64,000 nucleotides of DNA, taken from an uncultured Lachnospiraceae bacterium (lineage in GTDB: Bacteria > Bacillota > Clostridia > Lachnospirales > Lachnospiraceae). The notes under the pieces were generated by a model, which was not told the DNA's origin, did not search any database, and saw only the letters and a list, made by a program, of their open reading frames with translations. Made by a program: the position numbers and the translations under genes. The DNA lies in contig CAKRJP010000007.1 in assembly GCA_934351835.1 (NCBI GenBank), forward strand, positions 1 to 64,000. The letters are read 5' to 3'. Positions 57,025-64,000 of the stretch are shown here, piece by piece; within the stretch, counting starts at the first letter, position 1; each line of letters opens with the position of its first letter.

Positions 57025-58320
57025 TTGATAACCGCAACCATTCAATTTTTTGATCTCTTTAGCGGAATCGGCGGATTCCGTGAAGGCTTAAGACGTGCAG
57101 GGGGATTTACCTGTGTCGGACACTGCGAGGTGGATACTTATGCGGATAAGAACTACCGATTGCTGTTTGACACAGAAGGGGAGTGGTATTGTAGTGATGC
57201 ACGAACAATTGAACCAGAACGAATGCCGGATTTTGATCTGCTCTGTGCAGGATTTCCTTGCCAGGCATTCTCTATCGCCGGAAAGCGAGAAGGATTTGCA
57301 GATGCAAGAGGAACCCTCTTTTTCGAGATTGCCCGGCTTCTTAAAGCTAAAAGACCCCAGTATTTTATCCTTGAAAATGTTCCCGGCCTGCTTTCGCATG
57401 ACAAGGGGCGGACATTTTGCACCATCCTCAGTACGCTTTCGCAACTGGGGTACCATGTCGAATGGAAAGTGCTTAACAGCAAGGATTTCGGAGTCCCCCA
57501 AGCAAGGAAACGGGTGTATATTGTCGGATATCTTGATTTCAGATGTGCCGGAAAAATATTACCTGAACCAGAAACAAATGGAGCAGCTCTTATTCAAATC
57601 CGGGCAGGAAGTCAGGGGAAAAGAGTCTACAGTCCCAAAGGACTAAGCTGTACCCTGACATCACAGGCAGGTGGAATGGGCGGCAAGACAGGATTATATG
57701 ATGTGGGTGTTCCAATTAAAGAAAATACAAAGCTCGGCTACAAACTTGCAAGAGAGGGTGACAGCATCGATTTAGGCTATGCGAATCTCAACAGCAGGAG
57801 AGGAAGAGTCGGACATCAGATAGCACACACTCTGACTACAGGTATTCAACAGGGAACACTTCATTTCGTAGATTTGTCTCCACCACCACTGGTAACTGAA
57901 GAATGCAGAAGCCTTAATACCCGACAATGCGGAATCCACAAATACAAAGGAGAATGTTCCGGTGTATTAAGAGAAGAAGGGGCAAGAGCAGTCCTTACAC
58001 CAGCCAAAGAAAATGTCCGTCAGAACGGCAGACGTATGAAAGAACCAGAAGAACCGATGTTTACAATTACTGCAACCGATCGTCATGGCATCTTGTATCA
58101 CGGCAGAATAAGAAGGTTAGTTCCGAGGGAATGTCTGCGTCTGCAGGGTTATTACGACTGGCAGATTGATAAGATCATAGACAGCACTTCTGACGCACAG
58201 CTTTATAAACAGGCTGGAAACGGAGTAACTGTCAATGTTATCGAGGCAATTGGCAGATTGTTACAAAAGGCAGACTCCGAACTCAACACACAGGAAGTGT
58301 CTGAGAAAGGAATCTATTAG
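57025..58320 (+). CDS. C5-cytosine DNA methyltransferase
   Basis: About 431 residues with all key DNA (cytosine-5) methyltransferase motifs: I FFDLFSGIGGFREGL, IV CAGFPCQAFSIAGKR with the catalytic Pro-Cys, VI ILENVPGLL, VIII PQARKRVYIVG and X YKQAGNGVTVNVIE. A large target-recognition region (about residues 190-370) lies between VIII and IX. No restriction endonuclease gene is adjacent, so it is probably a solitary methyltransferase for element protection or gene control. The start is odd: AAAGGAGG at 57017-57024 is followed at once by TTG (57025), and the optimally spaced codon is GCA (57034), not ATG. TTG is used here with low certainty; the frame continues up to 56947 but across the terminator. 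Confidence 0.88.
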   Translation: MITATIQFFDLFSGIGGFREGLRRAGGFTCVGHCEVDTYADKNYRLLFDTEGEWYCSDARTIEPERMPDFDLLCAGFPCQAFSIAGKREGFADARGTLFFEIARLLKAKRPQYFILENVPGLLSHDKGRTFCTILSTLSQLGYHVEWKVLNSKDFGVPQARKRVYIVGYLDFRCAGKILPEPETNGAALIQIRAGSQGKRVYSPKGLSCTLTSQAGGMGGKTGLYDVGVPIKENTKLGYKLAREGDSIDLGYANLNSRRGRVGHQIAHTLTTGIQQGTLHFVDLSPPPLVTEECRSLNTRQCGIHKYKGECSGVLREEGARAVLTPAKENVRQNGRRMKEPEEPMFTITATDRHGILYHGRIRRLVPRECLRLQGYYDWQIDKIIDSTSDAQLYKQAGNGVTVNVIEAIGRLLQKADSELNTQEVSEKGIY

Positions 58321-58322
58321 GC

Positions 58323-59279
58323 ATGATCGGTATAAAAGACCAATACTTTGGCACAGAAATCGAAATGACAGGGATTACCAGACAACGTGCTGCAGAAGTT
58401 GTTGCTGAAATGTTTGGAACAGAAGCATATTATGACGGCACTACTTATGGAGTCTGGTCAGTGATAGATCTGGAAGGAAAAAAGTGGAAATTTATGTCTG
58501 ATGGGAGCATTTATACACAACGAAAAGTATACGGTCGAATTGTAGACGCAGGTGGAGAATATTCAACAGAAATGGTATCTCCGAAATTATCCTATGATGA
58601 AATGGGTAAGTTACAGGAAGTAGTACGCTGTCTGCGACAGCATGGCGGTTTTGTAAATGAGTCCTGTGGTCAGCATGTTCATGTAGATGCATCGAATCAT
58701 ACACCGCAGAGTCTGAAAAATGCACTGACAATTATGTATGCAAAGGAAGATATCCTGTTCAAAGCACTGAAAGTGCAGGAGAGAAGAGCAAATAGTTATT
58801 GTCAGAGGGTGCGACCGGAGGTATTAGAGAAAATCCGAAAAATACCAAATAGATCAATCACTATGGATCGAGTAAGAAATGTCTGGTATGGAGGTAGGGA
58901 TGGAAGTCATACCCATTATGATCATACCCGTTATTATGCTCTGAATCTTCATGCTGTGTTTTCCAAAGGAACTTTGGAATGGCGCTGTTTTGAAAGCACA
59001 CTTCATGCAGGAAAGGTAAGAGCAAATATTACTCTGGCATTAGCCATTTCCGCACAGGCGATCAATCAGAGATCGACACAGATGAAAAAGACACTGATAT
59101 CAGAAAACCCGGCATTTACATTTCGTACATTTTTATTGAGACTTGGGTTAATTGGAGACGAATATAAAAATGTCCGAAAACATCTGCTGGCAAATCTGGA
59201 TGGTGATCTTGCGTGGCGATATGATAAAAGCACGTATGAGTGTCTGAAGAAAAATCAAAGGACGGAAGAAGTCAGATAG
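58323..59279 (+). CDS. Putative amidoligase (ATP-dependent carboxylate-amine ligase family)
   Basis: This 318-residue protein matches the amidoligase fold group (PF12224-like) that is distantly related to glutamine synthetase. The start FGTEIEMTGITR carries the first Glu pair; the region STEMVSPKLSYDEM, CGQHVHVDASNH (metal or ATP-binding His) and the later LEWRCFESTLHAGKVRANITLAL (Arg-containing) recapitulate the family's conserved acidic, HxHxD and RxF features. Family members are thought to form amide or peptide bonds on small molecules or proteins. It starts 2 nt after the methyltransferase and 11 nt before the gamma-glutamylcyclotransferase. Substrate unknown. Confidence 0.8.
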   Translation: MIGIKDQYFGTEIEMTGITRQRAAEVVAEMFGTEAYYDGTTYGVWSVIDLEGKKWKFMSDGSIYTQRKVYGRIVDAGGEYSTEMVSPKLSYDEMGKLQEVVRCLRQHGGFVNESCGQHVHVDASNHTPQSLKNALTIMYAKEDILFKALKVQERRANSYCQRVRPEVLEKIRKIPNRSITMDRVRNVWYGGRDGSHTHYDHTRYYALNLHAVFSKGTLEWRCFESTLHAGKVRANITLALAISAQAINQRSTQMKKTLISENPAFTFRTFLLRLGLIGDEYKNVRKHLLANLDGDLAWRYDKSTYECLKKNQRTEEVR

Positions 59280-59289
59280 AGGTGAAAAA

Positions 59290-59772
59290 ATGGAAGAAAG
59301 ATATTATTTTGCTTATGGCAGCAACATGAATCTGGAGCAGATGAAGTACAGGTGTCCGGCTGCGGAAGTTGTGGAAAATGTCCGGCTTGAAAATTATCGG
59401 CTGGCATTTCGAGGAAGGGCTCCGGGCAATGGAGTAGCAACGGTGCTTCCGGAAAAAGGAAGCTGTGTGGATGGAGTCTTATGGAAAATCACAGAAGCTT
59501 GTGAAAAGAATCTGGATTTTTATGAAGGATTTCCGAATTTTTATGGGAAAGAAACCATTCAGGTAAAGGATCAGGCTGGAACTGCAAGGGAAGTATTCGT
59601 ATACACGATGAACTCTCCTCATAAGGATGTTCCGGCAAGACCATCGAAATTTTATCTGGATGGAATTCTGGAAGGATGTCTGGAAAACGGTTTACCGACA
59701 AAGTCGGTGATGGATGCAGTAAAACGCACCAGAAAGGAAATGAAAAAAGCAGAAAAGCAATATACAAGATAA
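59290..59772 (+). CDS. Gamma-glutamylcyclotransferase (AIG2-like) family protein
   Basis: This 160-residue GGCT-fold protein has the FAYGSNMNLEQMKYRCP signature at the start and a catalytic-type Glu in ENLDFYEGFPNFYGKETI; VFVYTMNSP lies later. Family enzymes release 5-oxoproline from gamma-glutamyl amides. Its partner, a putative amidoligase, lies 11 nt upstream; comparative genomics has described recurrent links between these two families, so the pair may build and remove (or edit) a gamma-glutamyl linkage. AGAGGTG lies before the ATG. Confidence 0.85.
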   Translation: MEERYYFAYGSNMNLEQMKYRCPAAEVVENVRLENYRLAFRGRAPGNGVATVLPEKGSCVDGVLWKITEACEKNLDFYEGFPNFYGKETIQVKDQAGTAREVFVYTMNSPHKDVPARPSKFYLDGILEGCLENGLPTKSVMDAVKRTRKEMKKAEKQYTR

Positions 59773-59844
59773 ATGTTACCGCAGAGGGAGAGCCTTCTGC
59801 GGTATTTTACTGAACAATATATTTATTATAGGAAGGGAACATAC

Positions 59845-62800
59845 ATGAAGGTGAAGAATTTAAAAACCAGAATCGCAGCCTTTGGACTGGCTGTCCTGAT
59901 GGGCGTCAGTACCTTAAGTAGTGCCAATGCGTTTGCTGCCGAACAGACGGATGTAGGGCAGGAGGTACAGGCATCCGAACAGGCGGTTACGAGTCAGAAA
60001 GAAAAGGCAGTTACGGCAGACGATATCACGAAAGAGATTTCGGATGAAACATTTGCAGCGGAAACCAGTATGGAAGGAATCCATTATGATGCAGAAAAAG
60101 AGGATGTTACGCTTATCAGCATCCAAGATGAAAATGGTGGGGAATACCATCCGGACAAAGCCGGAACTTACATTGCCTCTTACATGGTTGTACCAAAGGA
60201 TCAGAGTGACAGCTATACCATCAACCGAAAGGTGATCCTGACGGATACGGAAGGTCAGGCACATGCACAGGACAATGGTGGGGAAAAGCAAAAATCAGAT
60301 ACAAAATCTGAAGATGATTCGGACTCGCCTGTGCAGAACTATACCGATGTAGAAATCGAGGCATCCGGGGAAGATGCATCTGCACAGGCAATCGAAGAAT
60401 TCAAAGAGGACATCGAAGAGGGAAATGTCATGGTACTGTCTGCGGCTGAAAGAGCCACAAGCAGCGGTTCAACAGTCACACTGACAAAAGGAAGAACGAT
60501 CTATTATCCAAGTTATCTTGGAAATTATCTTACTTGCCTGTTCACAGTCAATGGAAAGATTGCATACTGTCTCCAGTCCCAGAAAGCATCCCCACCGAGT
60601 GGAAGTTATGTAGCACAGGTACTGGACAGCAATAAAAATTTGCAGAAAGTTCTTTATTATGGTTATGGCGGGGCAGGAGATCTGACAGGAAGTTATCTGG
60701 CTGGAAAAACGGAAGATGAAAAGTATGTGTATACACACATTGCAGCCAGCTACGCTTATGCAGGAGAAGCCGGATTTACCGGATGTAATTATAATGACCT
60801 TGTAAATGCAGGGGTTATCGCATATATCAATTATCTGTTCGGACAGGAAGAACCGCCAAAAGGTGAACTGAGCCTTTCAAGCACAAAGCTGAATGCAGTA
60901 CGGGATGGAAACTTCCAGAAAACACCAAATATCACACTGTCTGGAGATCACAGAAACTATGTGACATTGAGTGTACCGGAAAATGTGACTGCACATAATC
61001 TTTCTAAAGGAACAAGTGTTACAAATGGAAAAATCCAGATTTATGGTGGAGATACATTCTATCTGTCTGCGGATTTATTACTGACAGGCAGTTATGCTTC
61101 CGGCAGCTTATATGGTTCTGTCGGAAAGACATGGAGAACGCTGGTGCTGACAACCGGAGATTCCAAGCAGGATATCGGTGTATTTGAAAGCGAAACAGCA
61201 GCTCCGGTAAGTTTCAGTGTACAGTGGCTTAATATGACACGCATTGAACTTATGAAAAAAGATGTCAATACACAGAATCCGCTGTCGGGGGCAGTTTATG
61301 GTATTTATACTGATAAGAAGTGTGAAAACCTGCTTATGACAATGTCAGCAACCGGAACAGACGGAAAAGCAGTCAGTGATTATTTTGATTCCGCACTGAA
61401 AACTGTGTATGTAAAAGAGGTTACTGCTCCGACAGGGTACAAACTGAATACAGAAGTATATAAAGTAGATGTTGCAGCCGGAAAGACATTGACTGTAACA
61501 GCAACCGATGAGAGAGTCACCGGAAGGGTAAAAATCGCAAAGATCGATAAAGAAACACTTGCATTTAAAGCACAGGGGGACAGTGTTCTTCGTGGTGCGG
61601 TGTATGGTCTGTATGCCAAAGAGGACATCGTGCATCCGGATGGAACAACAGGAGTTCTGTATAAACAGGACAGCCTGATCGCGCAGGGAGTCATCGGAGA
61701 TGATGGAACACTGGAGTTTTCAGAATTATACCTTGGAGAAATGTATGTAAAAGAAATCACTCCACCGGAAGGATATACACTGGATACTACAAGATATGAG
61801 GTATCCGTAACCTATGAGGGACAAGATGTTGCAGAAGTGACAAGAGACCTTACGGTAAAAGAGCAGGTAAAGAAACAGGCATTCCAGTTGATCAAAGTCA
61901 GTGAAGATGGAGAGCAGACAGAAACAGACCTGGTTGCAGGAGCAGGATTTAAGGTATATCTGATCAGCGACCTGACACAGGTGAAAAATGGGAAACTGAA
62001 ACCGTCCAATGGAGAAAGCTATACAGCAAGTGATTTCAAGAATTATGACTTCAGCAAAGAGCAGGTTGCAGTTACTTATGAGAACGGAACCGCCGTACCA
62101 GTACCGGAACTGATCACGGATACCAAAGGATATGTAGTCAGCCCGGAACTGCCGTATGGAAGTTATGTTGTAGTGGAAAGCACTACCCCGGAGAATCTGA
62201 AAACCATTGATCCATTTGTTGTAAATGTGGAAAATGACAGCAGAGAACCAATGCAGTGGAGAGTATTTGATGACCGTCTGTTTGAATTCTTGTTGAAAAT
62301 TGTAAAGAAGGATGCACAGACTGGAAATACAGTTTTAAAGGCTGGTGCCTCTTATAAGATTTACGATGTGACAAATAAGAAATATGTGGAACAGGTTGTT
62401 CAGTATCCGAAGAAAGAAAAGATCAGTGTATTCGAAACAAACGAGGAAGGATATCTGATCACACCGCAGGAACTGAAGTGCTCTACCTATCGAATCGAAG
62501 AAGTGAAAGCACCGGAAGGATTTGTAAGACAGGGAAGCGAAGAGTCCCTGTATGATGGAACAACGATTATTTCACCATTAGAGCAGACTACAAAAGGAAC
62601 ATATAAAGAAAATCCACAGAGCGGTATTGTAATTACAGTATCCTCAAACACTGCACATCAGATTGATCCAGATACAGGAGCAGCGATCGTAGAGGTAGAA
62701 CAGAAAAACGATGAACAGGTGGGAAGCCTGCTCCTGACGAAAAAAGGAGAACAGCTTACCGAAGTAACAGGAGATTCTGTTCTGGAAAAAGTAAAGACGC

Positions 62801-64000
62801 TTGTGTCAAAGATAAAAAATGCGGTATCCGGGAAAGAAGAAACAGGTATCTATAAAGATTTTAAATATGAAGAAACCGGAGTAGAAGGTGCCCAGTTTGA
62901 AGTATATGCTAAGGATACCATTTATTCACCGGATGGGGCAAAGGACGAGGAAGGAAATCTGCTTGTCCGTTACGAGAAAAATGACCTGGTAGCCAAACTG
63001 ACTACAGACGAAAAGGGAATGGCAGTACTCAATAATCTGCCACTGGGAACGTATTATCTGAAAGAGGTTGTAGCAGGAGAGAATTTTGTCCTGAATACAG
63101 AACAGAAAGAATTTACCCTGACAGCAGAGGATGATACACAGGCAGTTGTTTATGAAGGCGTTACCTATAAAAATGAAAGACAGAAAGTTTCCGTATCGGT
63201 AGAAAAGAAGGATTCTGTCACAGGAGAAAAGCTCGAAGGTGTTATTTTTGGACTGTATGCTGCGGAAGATATTCTTTCTAATCAGGGAGAGGTTCTCGTA
63301 GAGAAAGATACCCTGCTGGAAAAGAAAGCAACAGATACAAAGGGAACACTTACTTTCGACAGTGATCTTCCACATGGAAAATACTATGTCAAAGAGGAAG
63401 TCAGAAAAGCCGGATATCTTCCAAATGAAGAAGTAAGGAATGTAGACGCAACCTATGAAAATCAGAATCTTGCAAAGATTGAACTGAACAAAGAAGTTGA
63501 GAATCAGCCGACAGAAACACGTATTACCAAAACAGATGCAACAACCGGAAATGAGCTGGAAGGAGCAAAACTGCAGGTCATTGATAAAGACGGAACTGTT
63601 TTGGAAGAGTGGATTAGTACGAAGGAAGAACATGTCATTTACGGACTGCCGGAAGGAAGTTATACCTTACATGAAGAACTGGCTCCTTATGAAGATGGTT
63701 ATGTGTCTGCCAGCGATGTGACGTTTGAAGTCAAAGAAGATGGCAGTGTGACAAAGGTTGAGATGAAAGATGAATATTCCAAAGTGGAAATTTCAAAAAC
63801 AGACCTAACAACCGGAAAAGAACTGGAAGGGGCAAAGCTTCAGATCATCCGAAAAGACGGAACTGTTCTGGAAGAGTGGATCACGGACGGAAAGCCACAT
63901 TCTGTTGCGAAGCTTCCGGTCAATGAGGAACTTACCTTGCGTGAGATCACAGCACCGGATGGGTATGAGATTGCCGAAGATGTTACATTTACATTGAAAG
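59845..64000 (+). CDS. Large SpaA/Cna-B repeat surface adhesin, runs off the window
   Basis: The open frame begins with ATG 59845 behind GGAAGGGA and stays open through the right edge (at least 1385 residues). A signal peptide (cleaved near NAFAAEQ, about residue 31) precedes an acidic region. A thioester-type domain (about residues 215-345) follows, with the cysteine in KIAYCLQ (Cys242) and THIAASYAY (residues 297-305) at the place of the usual TQxA. A long series of prealbumin-like SpaA/Cna-B domains comes next, recognisable by repeated EGAxYGLY / KTDxxTGxxLEGA and KEVxxPxGY motifs. Lys in the K-x-D strands and Glu in E-VTAPxGY fit intramolecular isopeptide bonds. Likely wall-anchored, but the C-terminus with any LPXTG is outside the window. 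Confidence 0.9.
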   Translation, partial: MKVKNLKTRIAAFGLAVLMGVSTLSSANAFAAEQTDVGQEVQASEQAVTSQKEKAVTADDITKEISDETFAAETSMEGIHYDAEKEDVTLISIQDENGGEYHPDKAGTYIASYMVVPKDQSDSYTINRKVILTDTEGQAHAQDNGGEKQKSDTKSEDDSDSPVQNYTDVEIEASGEDASAQAIEEFKEDIEEGNVMVLSAAERATSSGSTVTLTKGRTIYYPSYLGNYLTCLFTVNGKIAYCLQSQKASPPSGSYVAQVLDSNKNLQKVLYYGYGGAGDLTGSYLAGKTEDEKYVYTHIAASYAYAGEAGFTGCNYNDLVNAGVIAYINYLFGQEEPPKGELSLSSTKLNAVRDGNFQKTPNITLSGDHRNYVTLSVPENVTAHNLSKGTSVTNGKIQIYGGDTFYLSADLLLTGSYASGSLYGSVGKTWRTLVLTTGDSKQDIGVFESETAAPVSFSVQWLNMTRIELMKKDVNTQNPLSGAVYGIYTDKKCENLLMTMSATGTDGKAVSDYFDSALKTVYVKEVTAPTGYKLNTEVYKVDVAAGKTLTVTATDERVTGRVKIAKIDKETLAFKAQGDSVLRGAVYGLYAKEDIVHPDGTTGVLYKQDSLIAQGVIGDDGTLEFSELYLGEMYVKEITPPEGYTLDTTRYEVSVTYEGQDVAEVTRDLTVKEQVKKQAFQLIKVSEDGEQTETDLVAGAGFKVYLISDLTQVKNGKLKPSNGESYTASDFKNYDFSKEQVAVTYENGTAVPVPELITDTKGYVVSPELPYGSYVVVESTTPENLKTIDPFVVNVENDSREPMQWRVFDDRLFEFLLKIVKKDAQTGNTVLKAGASYKIYDVTNKKYVEQVVQYPKKEKISVFETNEEGYLITPQELKCSTYRIEEVKAPEGFVRQGSEESLYDGTTIISPLEQTTKGTYKENPQSGIVITVSSNTAHQIDPDTGAAIVEVEQKNDEQVGSLLLTKKGEQLTEVTGDSVLEKVKTLVSKIKNAVSGKEETGIYKDFKYEETGVEGAQFEVYAKDTIYSPDGAKDEEGNLLVRYEKNDLVAKLTTDEKGMAVLNNLPLGTYYLKEVVAGENFVLNTEQKEFTLTAEDDTQAVVYEGVTYKNERQKVSVSVEKKDSVTGEKLEGVIFGLYAAEDILSNQGEVLVEKDTLLEKKATDTKGTLTFDSDLPHGKYYVKEEVRKAGYLPNEEVRNVDATYENQNLAKIELNKEVENQPTETRITKTDATTGNELEGAKLQVIDKDGTVLEEWISTKEEHVIYGLPEGSYTLHEELAPYEDGYVSASDVTFEVKEDGSVTKVEMKDEYSKVEISKTDLTTGKELEGAKLQIIRKDGTVLEEWITDGKPHSVAKLPVNEELTLREITAPDGYEIAEDVTFTLK
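63514..63990 (+). repeat. Near-identical tandem SpaA modules
   Basis: Two adjacent modules share long runs such as KTD-TTG-ELEGAKLQ-I-KDGTVLEEWI (about 63520-63615 and 63790-63880), so at least one recent duplication is present inside the adhesin gene. Confidence 0.75.

Noticed and set aside
57095..57646. 183-residue plus-strand ORF inside the methyltransferase gene
   Set aside because: The overlapping frame encodes all methyltransferase motifs; this one has no family signal.
62926..63633. 235-residue minus-strand ORF rich in Cys, Phe and Ile
   Set aside because: It is the antisense of adhesin repeats, a common artefact of Lys/Glu-rich coding sequence.

Overview
The window reads as a chromosomal segment of a Gram-positive anaerobe of the Lachnospiraceae (Clostridia), probably a gut species of the Dorea / Mediterraneibacter / Coprococcus type; the exact genus cannot be fixed from sequence alone. 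Pointers are moderate-low GC, AGGAGG-type ribosome sites with frequent GTG and TTG starts, strictly anaerobic metabolism (class III ribonucleotide reductase NrdD/NrdG, indolepyruvate:ferredoxin oxidoreductase, many ferredoxin-type clusters, reverse rubrerythrin with a PerR-type Fur protein), a BofA-family protein, and several domain families typical of this group (DUF1002, DUF1858, DUF2798, DUF4869).

Layout. 1-11 kb: tRNA-Lys(TTT), a LysR regulator facing a tiny 24-codon gene, an AI-2E family exporter, a roughly 1000-residue TPR / acidic-repeat / P-loop protein, glycogen branching enzyme, a secreted DUF1002 protein, thioredoxin, TrmB and tRNA-Lys(CTT). 11-15 kb: an AT-rich accessory patch with a DUF4869 + P-loop ATPase pair followed by DUF1294, then a membrane protein coupled to a CAP-domain protein that has lost its N-terminus. 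15-26 kb: nrdD and nrdG separated by an opposing iorA-iorB-paaK operon for aromatic 2-oxo acids, a methyltransferase-like protein, a GT-C type membrane glycosyltransferase and phosphopentomutase. 26-34 kb: an ArsB/NhaD-type permease, DUF2798, a Cys-rich ferredoxin protein, and an osmoprotectant-type ABC transporter whose last gene overlaps an O-acetylhomoserine sulfhydrylase gene. 34-44.5 kb: a decayed nuclease/transposase relic with hairpins, rubrerythrin and PerR, an NlpC/P60 wall hydrolase under apparent WalR boxes, a cluster of DnaA boxes, DUF1858, MecA, a GH18 hydrolase, a CwlD-type amidase, dCMP deaminase, BofA and Sua5/TsaC.

44.6-49 kb carries a Flp/Tad pilus locus (TadZ/CpaE-like, CpaF, TadB, TadC and a 42-residue Flp-type prepilin). 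It stops abruptly after the prepilin gene. From about 49 kb the sequence changes character. 49-54.5 kb is very AT-rich and looks like a defence-type cargo block: an SF1 helicase coupled to a DUF2290 protein, then a polytopic membrane protein diverging from a class III nucleotidyl-cyclase-like protein. From 54.5 kb to the end the genes look like the maintenance and cargo part of an integrative conjugative element or plasmid-like element: ParM-like actin, a small ParR-like partner, a protein with an acidic tail, a C5-cytosine DNA methyltransferase, an amidoligase plus gamma-glutamylcyclotransferase pair, and a very large SpaA/Cna-B surface adhesin that runs off the right edge. No integrase, relaxase or attachment site is visible, so the element's limits are inferred.

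The most interesting candidates for something undescribed are the DUF4869/ATPase pair, the helicase/DUF2290 pair, the cyclase-like/membrane-protein pair, the amidoligase cassette, the isolated DnaA-box cluster and the terminator that also carries the ribosome site of the amidase gene.
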